From: a virus
IMG/VR virus record: IMGVR_UViG_3300020196_000016
Coordinates: 1-64,000 of that record
Direction: 5' to 3' (one strand)
DNA: 64,000 nt
A model generated the notes under the pieces. The model did no database searches, was not told the origin of the DNA, and saw only the letters and a list, made by a program, of their open reading frames with translations. Each line of letters opens with the position of its first letter. The first letter of the stretch is position 1. A program made the position numbers and the translations under genes. Below are positions 53,149 to 62,700 of the stretch, piece after piece.

Positions 53149-53803
53149 TTTTGTTTGCTTCTTCTAATAGTTTTTTATAATATTCGCCAACAGCTATTAT
53201 TTCTTCTGGTGTGGCATTATTTTTTATTATATTTGCTTTGCTTGATACAACAATAACATTGTCTTTCACATATCCCTTTTGTGGAATAATACGGTCTAAT
53301 GATGGAGAATTTGGTTGTATTGTTTTTTTGCCGATTCCTACTTCAAGTGGAATGCCAAGAATAGGACATACTGCTGGTATAGTGATATCACTTTCATCTA
53401 TATCAAAGGGTAAGTTTTTTTGTTTTGCTCTGTTACGAGCATGTCGTATCATCTCTTTTTCCGGATTGTTTTGATAGTATAGTTTCTGCTGTTCTTTCAC
53501 TTTTTCCAAATTGTTTTGATAGTATAGTTTCTTGCGTTCTCTCTCTTTTTCCGGATTGTTTTGATAGTATAGTTTCTGCTGTTCTTTCACTTTTTCCAAA
53601 TTGTTTTGACGGTATAGTTTCTGCTGTTCTTTCACTTTTTCCAAATTGTTTTGATAGTATAGTTTCTTGCGTTCTTTATATTTTTCCGCATTGTTTTGAT
53701 ACCATATTTTCTTTTGTTCCTTGAGACACGGCTTACAGACATTTTTGCCTTCATAAAACTCACTATCATCTTTTTCCATATTACATTTAATACAACATTT
53801 CAT
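53141..53803 (-). CDS. HNH-like endonuclease with internal repeats
   Basis: 220 residues. N-terminal C-C-I-K-C and C-K-P-C form a zinc finger. Residues ~30-120 are six or more near-identical 15-residue units (Y-Y-Q-N-N-L-E-K-V-K-E-Q-Q-K-L). The C-terminal nuclease-like part has C-P-I-L-G-I-P-L-E, S-P-S-L-D-R-I-I-P and K-G-Y-V, typical of phage HNH-type proteins with N-x-x-x-x-S-x-K-A-N. Likely a mobile endonuclease. Confidence 0.75.
   Translation of the reverse strand: MKCCIKCNMEKDDSEFYEGKNVCKPCLKEQKKIWYQNNAEKYKERKKLYYQNNLEKVKEQQKLYRQNNLEKVKEQQKLYYQNNPEKERERKKLYYQNNLEKVKEQQKLYYQNNPEKEMIRHARNRAKQKNLPFDIDESDITIPAVCPILGIPLEVGIGKKTIQPNSPSLDRIIPQKGYVKDNVIVVSSKANIIKNNATPEEIIAVGEYYKKLLEEANKNE
53459..53690. 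repeat. 45 bp tandem DNA repeats inside the HNH gene
   Basis: Units ending TTGTTTTGATAGTATAG repeat about five times with alternating CTTTCACTTTTTCC and CTCTCTTTTTCC variants. Unit number is likely to vary between genomes. Confidence 0.72.
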
Positions 53804-53812
53804 ATAAAATCT

Positions 53813-54007
53813 CTATGCTTCCGATGAATTAATAATATCGGCAAACGCATCAATAAATTTATCTCGTAATTTTTCATTCTTTTTAATTTCTTCTTGATTG
53901 TTCTCTTGTATTGAAGCGTGTAAGCGTTCAACGATCTCGTGATACATCATAACACCAAGAAGATTATCAAAACTTTCAAAATCTTTGGAATACTTCTGTT
54001 TTCTCAT
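53813..54007 (-). CDS. Hypothetical small protein
   Basis: 64 residues: M-Y-H-E-I-V-E-R-L-H-A-S-I-Q-E-N-N-Q-E-E-I-K, all helix. Lies between the IMPDH-like gene and the HNH gene. Function unknown. Confidence 0.58.
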   Translation of the reverse strand: MRKQKYSKDFESFDNLLGVMMYHEIVERLHASIQENNQEEIKKNEKLRDKFIDAFADIINSSEA

Positions 54008-54010
54008 ATA

Positions 54011-55048
54011 TCACTTCCGATTCAAAATATGTGTAAAGCTTTCACCTAAACCGGCACTTGTCTGTTGAATAAATTCAACTTTGCCAGCAAGTTCATGAAA
54101 GTTTCTTGCACCGGCATATGAATAACCACTCTGAATATTTCCATGAATATCTTGAAGGATTGGAACAACTGAACCTTTGTGTTTGATAAAAGTTGAAATA
54201 CCTTCTGGTGCTGAACTTTTACCACGCCAATCAGTTTGTGCTTCACGGGAAGCCATACCACGATAGTTCTTCATCTTTACACCATCGCTATTGATAAATG
54301 TTTCTCCTGGACTTTCATCTGTTCCGGCAAGCATACTTCCACACATTACAAAGTGAGCACCAGCAGCAAATGCTTTTACCATATCTCCACTATTTTTAAT
54401 TCCACCATCTACAATAAGTTTTGTTTTTCCACTCTTATATGCTTGTGTCTGCACACAATCAAAAATAGCAGCAAGGTTTGGAACACCAAAACCTGTTTGT
54501 AGGCGTGTTGAACAAATACTTCCACCACCAATACCTACACGAATACTATCGGCTCCCCAATCACTTAAATCTTGGAAACCTTTACCAGTTGCTACATTTC
54601 CAGCCATAAGATGGAACTTATAATGGCTTGGATGATTTTTAATCTTTTCTATTGCTTCTTTTACATTCTGGTGATGACCATGTGCAACATCAACACAAAC
54701 AACATCAACACCCCATTTTATAAGTTCACTTGCTCTCTCATAGAAATCACCAGTTGAACCAACAGCAGCACCAACAAATTTAGCACCAGCTTCTTTTGCG
54801 GCAGTTACAAGTTTGCCTTGTTGTTCAATAGAGTTATAGCGATGAATAATACCAAGACCACCAGCTTTGGATATAGCAACAGCCATATTTACTTCTGTTA
54901 CTGTATCCATTGGAGATGAAATAACTGGAAGTGATAGTTGAATTTTTGGATCTAAATTAATCCTCAAATCAACTTCAGTACGACTTGTAATGGTACTAAA
55001 TTTTGGTATCAACAACATATCATCAAATGTCAGAGCTAATTGGATCAT
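54011..55048 (-). CDS. IMP dehydrogenase/GMP reductase family enzyme
   Basis: 345 residues without CBS domains. T-F-D-D-M-L-L-I-P, S-S-P-M-D-T-V-T-E, catalytic loop G-I-G-G-G-S-I-C-S-T-R, D-G-G-I-K and G-M-A-S-R-E-A-Q are seen. The end S-A-G-L-G-E-S-F-T-H and A-P-E-G-I resemble IMPDH, but the R-Y flap pair is not visible, and M-L-A-G-T-D-E-S-P-G-E mixes both subfamilies. It acts on IMP or GMP to shift purine pools, alongside purA at 51.8 kb. Confidence 0.85.
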   Translation of the reverse strand: MIQLALTFDDMLLIPKFSTITSRTEVDLRINLDPKIQLSLPVISSPMDTVTEVNMAVAISKAGGLGIIHRYNSIEQQGKLVTAAKEAGAKFVGAAVGSTGDFYERASELIKWGVDVVCVDVAHGHHQNVKEAIEKIKNHPSHYKFHLMAGNVATGKGFQDLSDWGADSIRVGIGGGSICSTRLQTGFGVPNLAAIFDCVQTQAYKSGKTKLIVDGGIKNSGDMVKAFAAGAHFVMCGSMLAGTDESPGETFINSDGVKMKNYRGMASREAQTDWRGKSSAPEGISTFIKHKGSVVPILQDIHGNIQSGYSYAGARNFHELAGKVEFIQQTSAGLGESFTHILNRK

Positions 55049-55298
55049 TTTTTTTCTCCATGAGTTCTTGTACTAATTTTGTAGCCTTGTCCCAGCAAAC
55101 TGGGCAATATAAATGTACTTTTTCGGCTTCCTTTTTAACGACAACAAACCAAGACTGAACTTGTTCTCTATTCTTTCTATCAAAAGGAGAGTTACAAGTC
55201 AAGCAACAATCTGGTAGACGATCAAACATATTTAATTTCTGTTTGAGGTCTTTTTGTTTATCTTTGTGTGATTTAGTTTTATCTTTTATTGGTTTCAT
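55023..55298 (-). CDS. Zinc-binding small phage protein
   Basis: 91 residues. F-D-R-L-P-D-C-C-L-T-C-N-S-P-F and Y-C-P-V-C-W provide four Cys for a zinc ribbon; basic N terminus. Small proteins of this type lie near DNA metabolism genes of marine phages. Overlaps the IMPDH-like start by 26 bp. Confidence 0.68.
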   Translation of the reverse strand: MKPIKDKTKSHKDKQKDLKQKLNMFDRLPDCCLTCNSPFDRKNREQVQSWFVVVKKEAEKVHLYCPVCWDKATKLVQELMEKKNDPISSDI

Positions 55299-56725
55299 TT
55301 ATCACTCACAGAGAAAATTTTATCAAAATCACACTCTAAAGAATCACAACATTTTATATTGTTTTTTAAAATATATAATATTTCTGATTCTTTTAGAGAA
55401 GGGTCTGCATCGATAGATAGTTTTTTTAATCTTTCTATGGTTTTCATAACATTATCTTGTAAAATATCAATTCCATAAGTTGTTAATAATATATCTTTTA
55501 CAGATATATTATTTTTTAATCTTTTATTAAAAATACCAACTAAAAAATTACCATCTCCACATGATGGATCTAAAAAAGTTTGACTTTTATCGATCCAATT
55601 TTTAGTATCTAAAAGTTCCAGAATTTCATTAACTAATATTAGTGGCGTATAAACTTCTCCATATTCCTTAATTCTTTGTTGAGAAATAGTTTTACTTTTG
55701 TTTTTATTTTTAATTTGTTTTTTATCTTTATTCAGATAGTCTATTTCTTCGTTTGTTAAATTAAAATATTTAAATATATCTTTATCATTATATTTTTTAT
55801 TCAAAGGAAATAATGGAATAGATGAATATACTATTTCATTTCCAAATCCAGACCATTTTGCTGTTTTAAAAATATACTGCATAAGTCTACAATTTAAAAA
55901 ATTTTTTAAATTTATTCCTTCTTCATCAGAGTCAACTAAAATATAATATCCCATATCTGTACAACCTAGATTTCCAGAATCATAAAATGCTTTAAAATAA
56001 CCACTTCTAGACCACATAACTTTCTTTTTGTTAGAAAAATCTTGTTGTTTAGAAGAATACCAAATTTTATTATTTGTATGAAATACAGGAAATATATGTA
56101 TATCAGTTTTTACTTCTGATAAACTGATATTTATTTTCTTTTTTAAAAGTTTATTTTTCTGAAAAAGTAGATTTTTCTTTTTTTCTTCATCTACGCAATT
56201 TAATATTCTTTCTTCATATTTATGAAGTTTTTTTTGTTTTAATATTTCAGCTCTTCTGATTACGTTATGACATGTCACATAGTCATAATTAATTTTAAAT
56301 TTTGGAATATCTGAAAACATTACTTTTTTATGAATTTGATATGAAATATCACAAAAATCATTTGATATCCATGATATGCTATCATCGATATCGATTTGAT
56401 AGTTTTTATTAAAAGAAACAATATCAGTTTTAATATTGTTTTTTGATTTCTTCATAAAAAAGTGACTGAATGTACTTCCTATATCCGGGAAGTATTTTTT
56501 GGTATCTAAATTTAAATAAATCAAATCTGATTTTTTAAAAAGATCCAAAACTTTATTTGATGGCGAACCCCATGATTGAGGGGTTATCCAGCCAATATGA
56601 CCATTTTCTTCAAGCCAATCATTAAAAGCTTTTAATGTAAAATCGATCCATATTTTATGTTGAGTTTTATTTTTTGTTATATTATTCTGAAATGGTGGAT
56701 TACCAAATATATTATTAAATTTCAC
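55295..56725 (-). CDS. N6-adenine methyltransferase-like subunit, permuted motif order
   Basis: 476 residues. Motif IV N-P-P-F lies at residue ~9 and a target-recognition region follows; motif I D-P-S-C-G-D-G-N-F and E-Y-G-E-V-Y-T-P (motif X) are near residues 365-395. So IV comes before I, a circularly permuted adenine-MTase. Its neighbour (56,729) looks like a restriction endonuclease. Gene is markedly more AT-rich than purA or DnaE, suggesting recent acquisition. Confidence 0.8.
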   Translation of the reverse strand: MKFNNIFGNPPFQNNITKNKTQHKIWIDFTLKAFNDWLEENGHIGWITPQSWGSPSNKVLDLFKKSDLIYLNLDTKKYFPDIGSTFSHFFMKKSKNNIKTDIVSFNKNYQIDIDDSISWISNDFCDISYQIHKKVMFSDIPKFKINYDYVTCHNVIRRAEILKQKKLHKYEERILNCVDEEKKKNLLFQKNKLLKKKINISLSEVKTDIHIFPVFHTNNKIWYSSKQQDFSNKKKVMWSRSGYFKAFYDSGNLGCTDMGYYILVDSDEEGINLKNFLNCRLMQYIFKTAKWSGFGNEIVYSSIPLFPLNKKYNDKDIFKYFNLTNEEIDYLNKDKKQIKNKNKSKTISQQRIKEYGEVYTPLILVNEILELLDTKNWIDKSQTFLDPSCGDGNFLVGIFNKRLKNNISVKDILLTTYGIDILQDNVMKTIERLKKLSIDADPSLKESEILYILKNNIKCCDSLECDFDKIFSVSDK

Positions 56726-56728
56726 TTA

Positions 56729-57871
56729 TCACTCCAATATGTTCTTTAACGAAACCCAAGTATTTATTGATGTATTAATTTCTTTACTTTTTTTAGGTCT
56801 TCTCTGACCCCATTCCAAATCGATTTTTTCTTTAGTATGAAACTGCTTACCATTATACCGATCTTTTGGACAATGCCAAGCACCATTTTTCTGGAGAGTA
56901 AAAGGAACAGAAATTTTTAAATATTCTTTTTCGTGATCATGAAATAAAAATGTTACTGTCTGATTATCATCACACAATATAGATAGAGAACAAAAATCAG
57001 AATTAATTATATTAATAAAATTTTTAAAACATTTATTATTTAATGAAGAAACAAACTCCTGTTTTCCAATTAATAATATTTCTTCTTTTCCATCTAATCC
57101 AGACATTTTAATTAATTTATCTTTTAAAGATTTTTTATCTATACTTGATTCGTTTAGAAGACTATAAACTTTTTTTGCTGCTTGCGTGCCATAATTATTA
57201 CAATCTTCTTTCCATTTTTTCTCTATATTTATCCAATTATTAGCTTCACTATTATTAACATAATAATCACGAATCTGTTCTTTTATTATTTCTAAATCGT
57301 TAATTGTAGTTTTAACATTTTGCAAATTTTTACTATCAAATATAAGATCTCTCATATTTTTAGAATTTGCTCTACCAGGATAAAAAGTTTTATTATTAAT
57401 TGGATTAGTAAATTTTCCAACTCCTTTAGCTGAATCGAGAAAAATATTACATAAAAAAGATACCCAAGTTCCACTACAAACTTGCATACTTTCTTTTATT
57501 CCATTTTGATAATTTTTAAAAGAAAAATCAATTACACTATTATCTTCAAAAAGAACTTGAAAATCTGTTTTTTTAGATTCATTCCTAGCTTGTTTTTCGA
57601 CACAAATAATGTCAAATTTTATATTTTTGTTTTCATAAATTTGATCACAAAATTTTGACAGTATACAATCGACATTTCTTTTATATTCACTTTCATTAAA
57701 TTTTGACTCAATATTTCTAGATTTAATATAATTTAAAAATTCAGTATTTTTCTTATCATAAGAATTTGTAAAATTAATATTATTTTTTTCTAAATATTCT
57801 TGTGATTTTGCGACAAAATATAACTCACAAGCATCTTGAATATAGTGTTCTTCTTTTTGACCTGCACTCAT
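56729..57871 (-). CDS. Putative restriction endonuclease-like partner
   Basis: 380 residues, AT-rich like its MTase neighbour, 3 bp apart. Residues ~95-125 have K-F-D-I-I-C-V-E-K-Q-A and T-D-F-Q-V-L-F-E-D-N-S-V-I-D-F-S-F-K-N-Y, a possible PD-(D/E)xK core (D...DFSFK). C terminus W-H-C-P-K-D-R-Y-N-G. No classic family. Coupled location with a methyltransferase suggests restriction or a related defence module; could also be a nicking or anti-phage effector. Confidence 0.55.
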   Translation of the reverse strand: MSAGQKEEHYIQDACELYFVAKSQEYLEKNNINFTNSYDKKNTEFLNYIKSRNIESKFNESEYKRNVDCILSKFCDQIYENKNIKFDIICVEKQARNESKKTDFQVLFEDNSVIDFSFKNYQNGIKESMQVCSGTWVSFLCNIFLDSAKGVGKFTNPINNKTFYPGRANSKNMRDLIFDSKNLQNVKTTINDLEIIKEQIRDYYVNNSEANNWINIEKKWKEDCNNYGTQAAKKVYSLLNESSIDKKSLKDKLIKMSGLDGKEEILLIGKQEFVSSLNNKCFKNFINIINSDFCSLSILCDDNQTVTFLFHDHEKEYLKISVPFTLQKNGAWHCPKDRYNGKQFHTKEKIDLEWGQRRPKKSKEINTSINTWVSLKNILE

Positions 57872-57891
57872 AAAATCCTTTATAAAATTAA

Positions 57892-58383
57892 TTATAGTTT
57901 ATTACTCATTGAAAATATATCTGGTTGTGATGGTGGTTTCTTTGGATTACCAAACTCAACAACCATTGATGGAAATGGTGCTGAATTCTTCTGTCCTCCA
58001 AATTTTAATCGGCCTTTGATAAAAGAAATGCTCTTCACAAGAACTGGATCCATACAAAATTCATGGAACCACTTTGTGTCTGTTCTTGCTGGCAGCAACA
58101 TTACAACTGTTGTGTTTCCAGAAATAACTTCGTGATATGCTTTACAAACCCAATCATATGTTTTGCTATATGGTGGATTGATAAATACAGTTTCACCTTT
58201 CCAGCTTTGTGCTAATCCATTTTCTTTTATTGTATAATGTTTAGCACATTTATTATTTGTTCCATCACTTGCCGGATCAAGTGTGAAATTATATTTCTGA
58301 TTCAATTTGTCAAACATATTCTGTGGAGTAGTCCATTCATCACTCTTATGACTAAACAATACATCCATATCTTTTTTCAACAT
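57892..58383 (-). CDS. Dam-like N6-adenine methyltransferase (phage family)
   Basis: 163 residues: S-D-E-W-T-T-P, L-D-P-A-S-D, V-F-I-N-P-P-Y-S catalytic motif and V-V-M-L-L-P-A-R-T-D-T-K-W-F. This is the short phage DNA N-6-adenine-methyltransferase family sometimes called Dam. GATC or a different site may be its target. Many GATC sites in the island make it a candidate to mark them. Confidence 0.88.
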   Translation of the reverse strand: MLKKDMDVLFSHKSDEWTTPQNMFDKLNQKYNFTLDPASDGTNNKCAKHYTIKENGLAQSWKGETVFINPPYSKTYDWVCKAYHEVISGNTTVVMLLPARTDTKWFHEFCMDPVLVKSISFIKGRLKFGGQKNSAPFPSMVVEFGNPKKPPSQPDIFSMSNKL

Positions 58384-58901
58384 ACCTCACCAACACTTTC
58401 TTGTTTTAACAAATGCTTTTTTATAAAGGTTTGATTTTCTTTTAAGGAAACCCAACGCAAATTTTCTATATTGTTATTAAGTGGATTGTTATCAATGTGA
58501 TCTACAACACAACTTTCTCTTATGAATTTTCTCGCACTTTCTGGTGTGATATCCCATTCATTTTTTGGAATAGGAGGATAATCATCAATAGATTTAAATG
58601 TTTCTATTACAAGTCTGTGAACTGAAATAGTAATTCTACAAGTTTTAGCTTTCTTACTTTCTCTTCTATATTCAAAATCTTGATATAGATCGATAGGTAT
58701 ACACAGAGCTATTGATTGTCGAGCACCCTTAAAAGAACCTTTTCCAGTTGGAACTTCATTTTGTTTTTTTAAAACAAAACCTTTTTTATTCCTAATCCTA
58801 CCAAGATTAGAAACTTCATATCCCGGTAATACTTTTTTATTCTTTATTGCCGGTTTCCATATTTCTTCTTCACTTATTAGTGTCTGTGCTGCCAAATCCA
58901 T
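58377..58901 (-). CDS. HNH homing endonuclease with NUMOD4 domain
   Basis: 174 residues. NUMOD4-like P-G-Y-E-V-S-N-L-G-R-I-R-N near residue 30 binds DNA; V-V-D-H-I-D-N-N-P-L-N-N-N-I-E-N-L-R-W-V is the HNH core (D-H, N, N). It overlaps dUTPase by 32 bp and the Dam-like gene by 7 bp. A promoter-like sequence lies in dUTPase, so it may have its own transcription. Confidence 0.85.
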   Translation of the reverse strand: MDLAAQTLISEEEIWKPAIKNKKVLPGYEVSNLGRIRNKKGFVLKKQNEVPTGKGSFKGARQSIALCIPIDLYQDFEYRRESKKAKTCRITISVHRLVIETFKSIDDYPPIPKNEWDITPESARKFIRESCVVDHIDNNPLNNNIENLRWVSLKENQTFIKKHLLKQESVGEVC

Positions 58902-59367
58902 TGCTACCTCTGCTACTTATAGCGATATTATCCCGATAAAGTTCGGCGCTGTCAACTGAAATCGGACGAACATGGATTACTGGAAATAATACCGCTTGTG
59001 CGATTTTATCACCGGGTTTAATCATTTGTGGATTTCTTCCAACATTATGTAGGATAATCACAACTTCTCCATCATATCCGGGATCAATTACACCACCACC
59101 AACAAGAAGTTCTTTTTTAGAACTTACACTACTGCGGTTCTTGATTTCAAGACAAAAACCATGTGGAACAGCAAATCGCAGTCCTGTTCGTAATTTCATG
59201 CTTTGACTCGGCATGATTACAATACTTCCAGCTGGCATATTCTTTTCTTCATTATGTTCGCCTAATTTTACATCGGGAGAAAAGAAAAGATCCAATCCAA
59301 CATCACTTGGATTTGCTCTGGTTGGAGGAAAAACATTATCGTGAACTACGGCATATTCTAATAGCAT
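58870..59367 (-). CDS. dut: dUTPase
   Basis: 165 residues from M-L-L-E-Y-A (GGGAG 7 bp upstream, TAATG overlap with the next gene). The five dUTPase motifs are seen: S-D-V-G-L-D-L-F, K-N-R-S-S-V-S, D-P-G-Y-D-G-E-V-V, G-D-K-I-A-Q-A-V and R-G-S-N-G-F-G-S-T. Trimeric enzyme that turns dUTP into dUMP and keeps uracil out of phage DNA. Confidence 0.92.
   Translation of the reverse strand: MLLEYAVVHDNVFPPTRANPSDVGLDLFFSPDVKLGEHNEEKNMPAGSIVIMPSQSMKLRTGLRFAVPHGFCLEIKNRSSVSSKKELLVGGGVIDPGYDGEVVIILHNVGRNPQMIKPGDKIAQAVLFPVIHVRPISVDSAELYRDNIAISSRGSNGFGSTDTNK
58927..58955 (-). promoter_or_regulatory. Possible promoter inside dUTPase gene
   Basis: Leftward TTGACA, 17 bp spacer, GATAAT. It points to the HNH endonuclease start 26 bp away. 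Confidence 0.42.
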
Positions 59368-59555
59368 TACCATTCTCCCTTCTTAAATTCCATATTGTAA
59401 AGACCAAAATCTTCGCTAACGCGAACAAGCATAACAACTGGTTTACATTCATATAAAAGTGTTGAAAAATCAATACCCATCATATTTTCACTAACAACTT
59501 CTTTTTCTGCTTCCATGCGTGCCTTTCTAATTCCAGCAAACAAAATATCGTTCAT
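59367..59555 (-). CDS. Hypothetical small protein
   Basis: 62 residues: I-L-F-A-G-I-R-K-A-R-M-E-A-E-K-E-V-V then V-V-M-L-V-R-V-S-E-D. Stop and dUTPase start share TAATG. Function unknown. Confidence 0.58.
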   Translation of the reverse strand: MNDILFAGIRKARMEAEKEVVSENMMGIDFSTLLYECKPVVMLVRVSEDFGLYNMEFKKGEW

Positions 59556-59731
59556 GAATTTTCCACCTTCTTTTTAAGTTCAGAACACATACGATTTAAA
59601 TTTTCAATATTTCGCATATGTGATTGTGGATCAATATATTGCGGAGAAGTGAGAGCATAATTATATGCTTTCATTGTTCTATCGACATTAATAAAAAATG
59701 AGAGTAGCTTTTCTTTTAATTCTTTATCCAT
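59552..59731 (-). CDS. Small helical protein
   Basis: 59 residues: K-E-L-K-E-K-L-L-S-F-F-I-N-V-D-R-T-M-K-A then H-M-R-N-I-E-N-L-N-R-M. GGGTGAAATAA SD. Stop overlaps next start by 4 bp. It lies 5 bp from the polymerase stop. Function unknown. Confidence 0.6.
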   Translation of the reverse strand: MDKELKEKLLSFFINVDRTMKAYNYALTSPQYIDPQSHMRNIENLNRMCSELKKKVENS

Positions 59732-59736
59732 TTATT

Positions 59737-62700
59737 TCACCCAATTAGTTTAAATGATTTACCGATAGACCTTGTGCTAAATCCCCAATCTTCCTGATAG
59801 TCAAGTTTTGCGACGTATGGATGATTGAGGTGGATTACGTCCTTCTTTGGATCATAACTCCAACATTTAATTTTTGTTACGATGTTTGTTTCATCAATCG
59901 CTTCTACAATCAAATAATGTTTTCCATTCTTTGTTGTTTTCTTTTCAAGACCTTTTGGAATAAACCAGCAAATACCAAGTTCCGCATCATATTCTCCAAG
60001 TGGCGGAACCATCTTTTCAGCAAGTTTCTTTTGGACTTCGTCCGATACAATCATATTGATAGGATACACACCTGTCAACTCCAAAGTGTTGAGAATTTTT
60101 TCGTCTCTTGTAAAATCTCCTTCGGGAGCATAAGTTTTAATATTCTCTGTGAGATTATCTGGCTTGCGAGGACGATCAACAGCAATAGCAGACCAAAAAT
60201 GTTTTGCTCCAGTAAAACGACTATCCATTAAGGATACAAGAGCTTCGCTGCGGCAAAGAGCATCAACATTCTTTTTATTTAGTTTACTATAACTGATTCG
60301 TGGATGAAAAAGGAATTCTTCAATCGTCTTGAAAGGACGATGATCCAGAATTTCTTTAATCGCAGCATCACCTACACCTTTAATAGCTGAAAGCGGCTGT
60401 ATTAAGGTTTTTCCATCTTCACTAATCTCCCATACATTTCCGGACTTATTTACATCAACCGGCTGAACGATAAATCCAGCAGCTTTTACAATATTTACTG
60501 CTTTTTCTTTCTTGCTATCCGGCTGACTATCGAGATAAGCAGCAAGCCATTCACTTGGATAATAGTTATACAACCAAGCACATTGGAATGAAATAATAGA
60601 ATAGGAAACGGCATGAGATTTATTAAAGCCATAGCCAGAGAAGTAAATAAACTTCTGCCATAGTTTCTCACCAATCTCTTTACCAAGTCCCCTATCTATA
60701 CAACCATTAATAAACTTGTCGTGTAGCTTTTCTTTTACTTCTGCTTCTTTTCCTGTGCCTTTCTTGGTCAATACTTTTCGGAGAGAGTTGCCCTCGTCAA
60801 GAGAAATATCACGACCAAGTTTATGAGCGAGAAGAGCAATTTGTTCTTGGAAGACGAGATATCCATATGTTTCGCTTGTCGCCTCTTTGATTAGTTCATG
60901 TTCGTATACAACATCGTCAGGATTATGCTTGCTTTCAGCAAATGATTTATCAACACCGGCTGAAAGTGGACCGGGACGGAAAATAGAGGTAATAGAAGAA
61001 ATATCAACGATATTATTTGGTTTTACACGCTGACAAAAATTCTGTGCTCCACTTTCTGTGAATTGGAATACGCCAGCCCATTTACCGGCATGAAAGATAT
61101 TTTCATACACATTCTTGTCGTTCATATCAAGAACATCTGGATGTAGATTTTTCATATAGAAATCTTTTACATCGTTGAATGTTGGATTCTTGATATTCTT
61201 GTGGCGACGAAGAATATGTTGAACACATTTCTCAATCATGTTAAGAGTTTCAAGACCAAGAACGTCAAACTTAATAAAACCCATAGGTTCAAGGTGACGG
61301 ACGTTTTGACCTTCACTCCAAGGTGTTTGACGAACACCCTTGCTATTGATTAGTGGCATCCATTCATCAAGATTTTCACCAACTACAATACCGCCAGCAT
61401 GACGAGAAGCTGAACGGATTGAACCATGTAGCTGTTCAATATGTGTCTTAATGTGTGGATATGTAGAGAGGAATGTTTGAAGGCTTGGCGAATATTTCAT
61501 CACTTCTTCAAATGTTGGATTATAAATACCAGCAGTAATTCCATGCTCCGCTTTCGCAAGTGGTGTAGCTTCAAGCAACATTTTGTTCGTTACGGCATTT
61601 ACTTCTTGGAAATCAACACCATAGAACTTACTAATATCCTTGATAAGTGAACGCAGTTGTAGTGTATTCCAATTTGTAATTGGAACAACATTATTCTGAC
61701 CCCATTCATCAATAAGGTTCTGCTTTAATCCCATCGCATCGCTTACATCATAATCAATGTCGGGATAATCTGTTGCTGTTTTGGAAAGAAAACGCTCAAA
61801 TTGGAGTCCGTGCTTAATTGGATCAACTTGTGTAATTCCAAGAACATAAGATACAAGAGCACCAGCAGCAGAGCCACGACCGGGACCAGTAATATAACTT
61901 TGATTAGCGCGATCAGAAATCGCTTTCATGGTCAAGAAATATTTAGCAAATCCACGTTCCTTGATCACATCAAGTTCACGCAATAGCCGATCATGATATT
62001 CTTTATTACTCCACTTTTTCATATCTCGCAAACCTGCTTCGGCAAGTTCATCAAGCACTTGTTCAGCAGTTTTATCTTTTGGAAGAATAAAGTTTGGAAG
62101 ACGAACAGTATTATCTGGAATAAAGTTTTCAATACGATTGTGGGCGATATTCCATGTTTCCTCAATTGTATTGAGGATGAAAGCATCATCGTATTTTACA
62201 CCACACTTGGCTGAATACTTTTTATACGCTTCCCACATCTGATCGCCATTCTTGGGATATAGAGTATATTCCATATCATCAACGCTATCAGGAAGTGCAG
62301 TATCCATATTCTTGCTACCAAGAAAGCCAAGTTTCTTATAGATTTCTCGGTCTTTCCAAGCACCGGGAGTTGGATAATGACTATCTCCAGTAGAAATAAC
62401 TTTGATACCGAATTCTTCACAAATTCGGATAATCAATTTATTCAATTTATGCTGTTCCTGGATACCATTCCATTGAACTTCGCCATACCAACGATCACCA
62501 AAAATATCAATCATCTTGCGTGATGTTTCACGCATAGCATTTAAAACAACATCTTCGCCATTTTCCCAGTTTTCCCAAAAGTCATTAGCATACACTCCAC
62601 CCAAACAGGCAGAGGCGGCAATAATACCTTCATTATATTTCTTTAGAAGTTCATAATCAATACGAGGAAAACGATAATAGTTTTCATCTGAAAAACTCTT

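Noticed and set aside
53459-53690. CRISPR-like regular repeats
   Set aside because: The repeats are in frame inside an HNH gene, have no unique spacers and encode a repeated helix.
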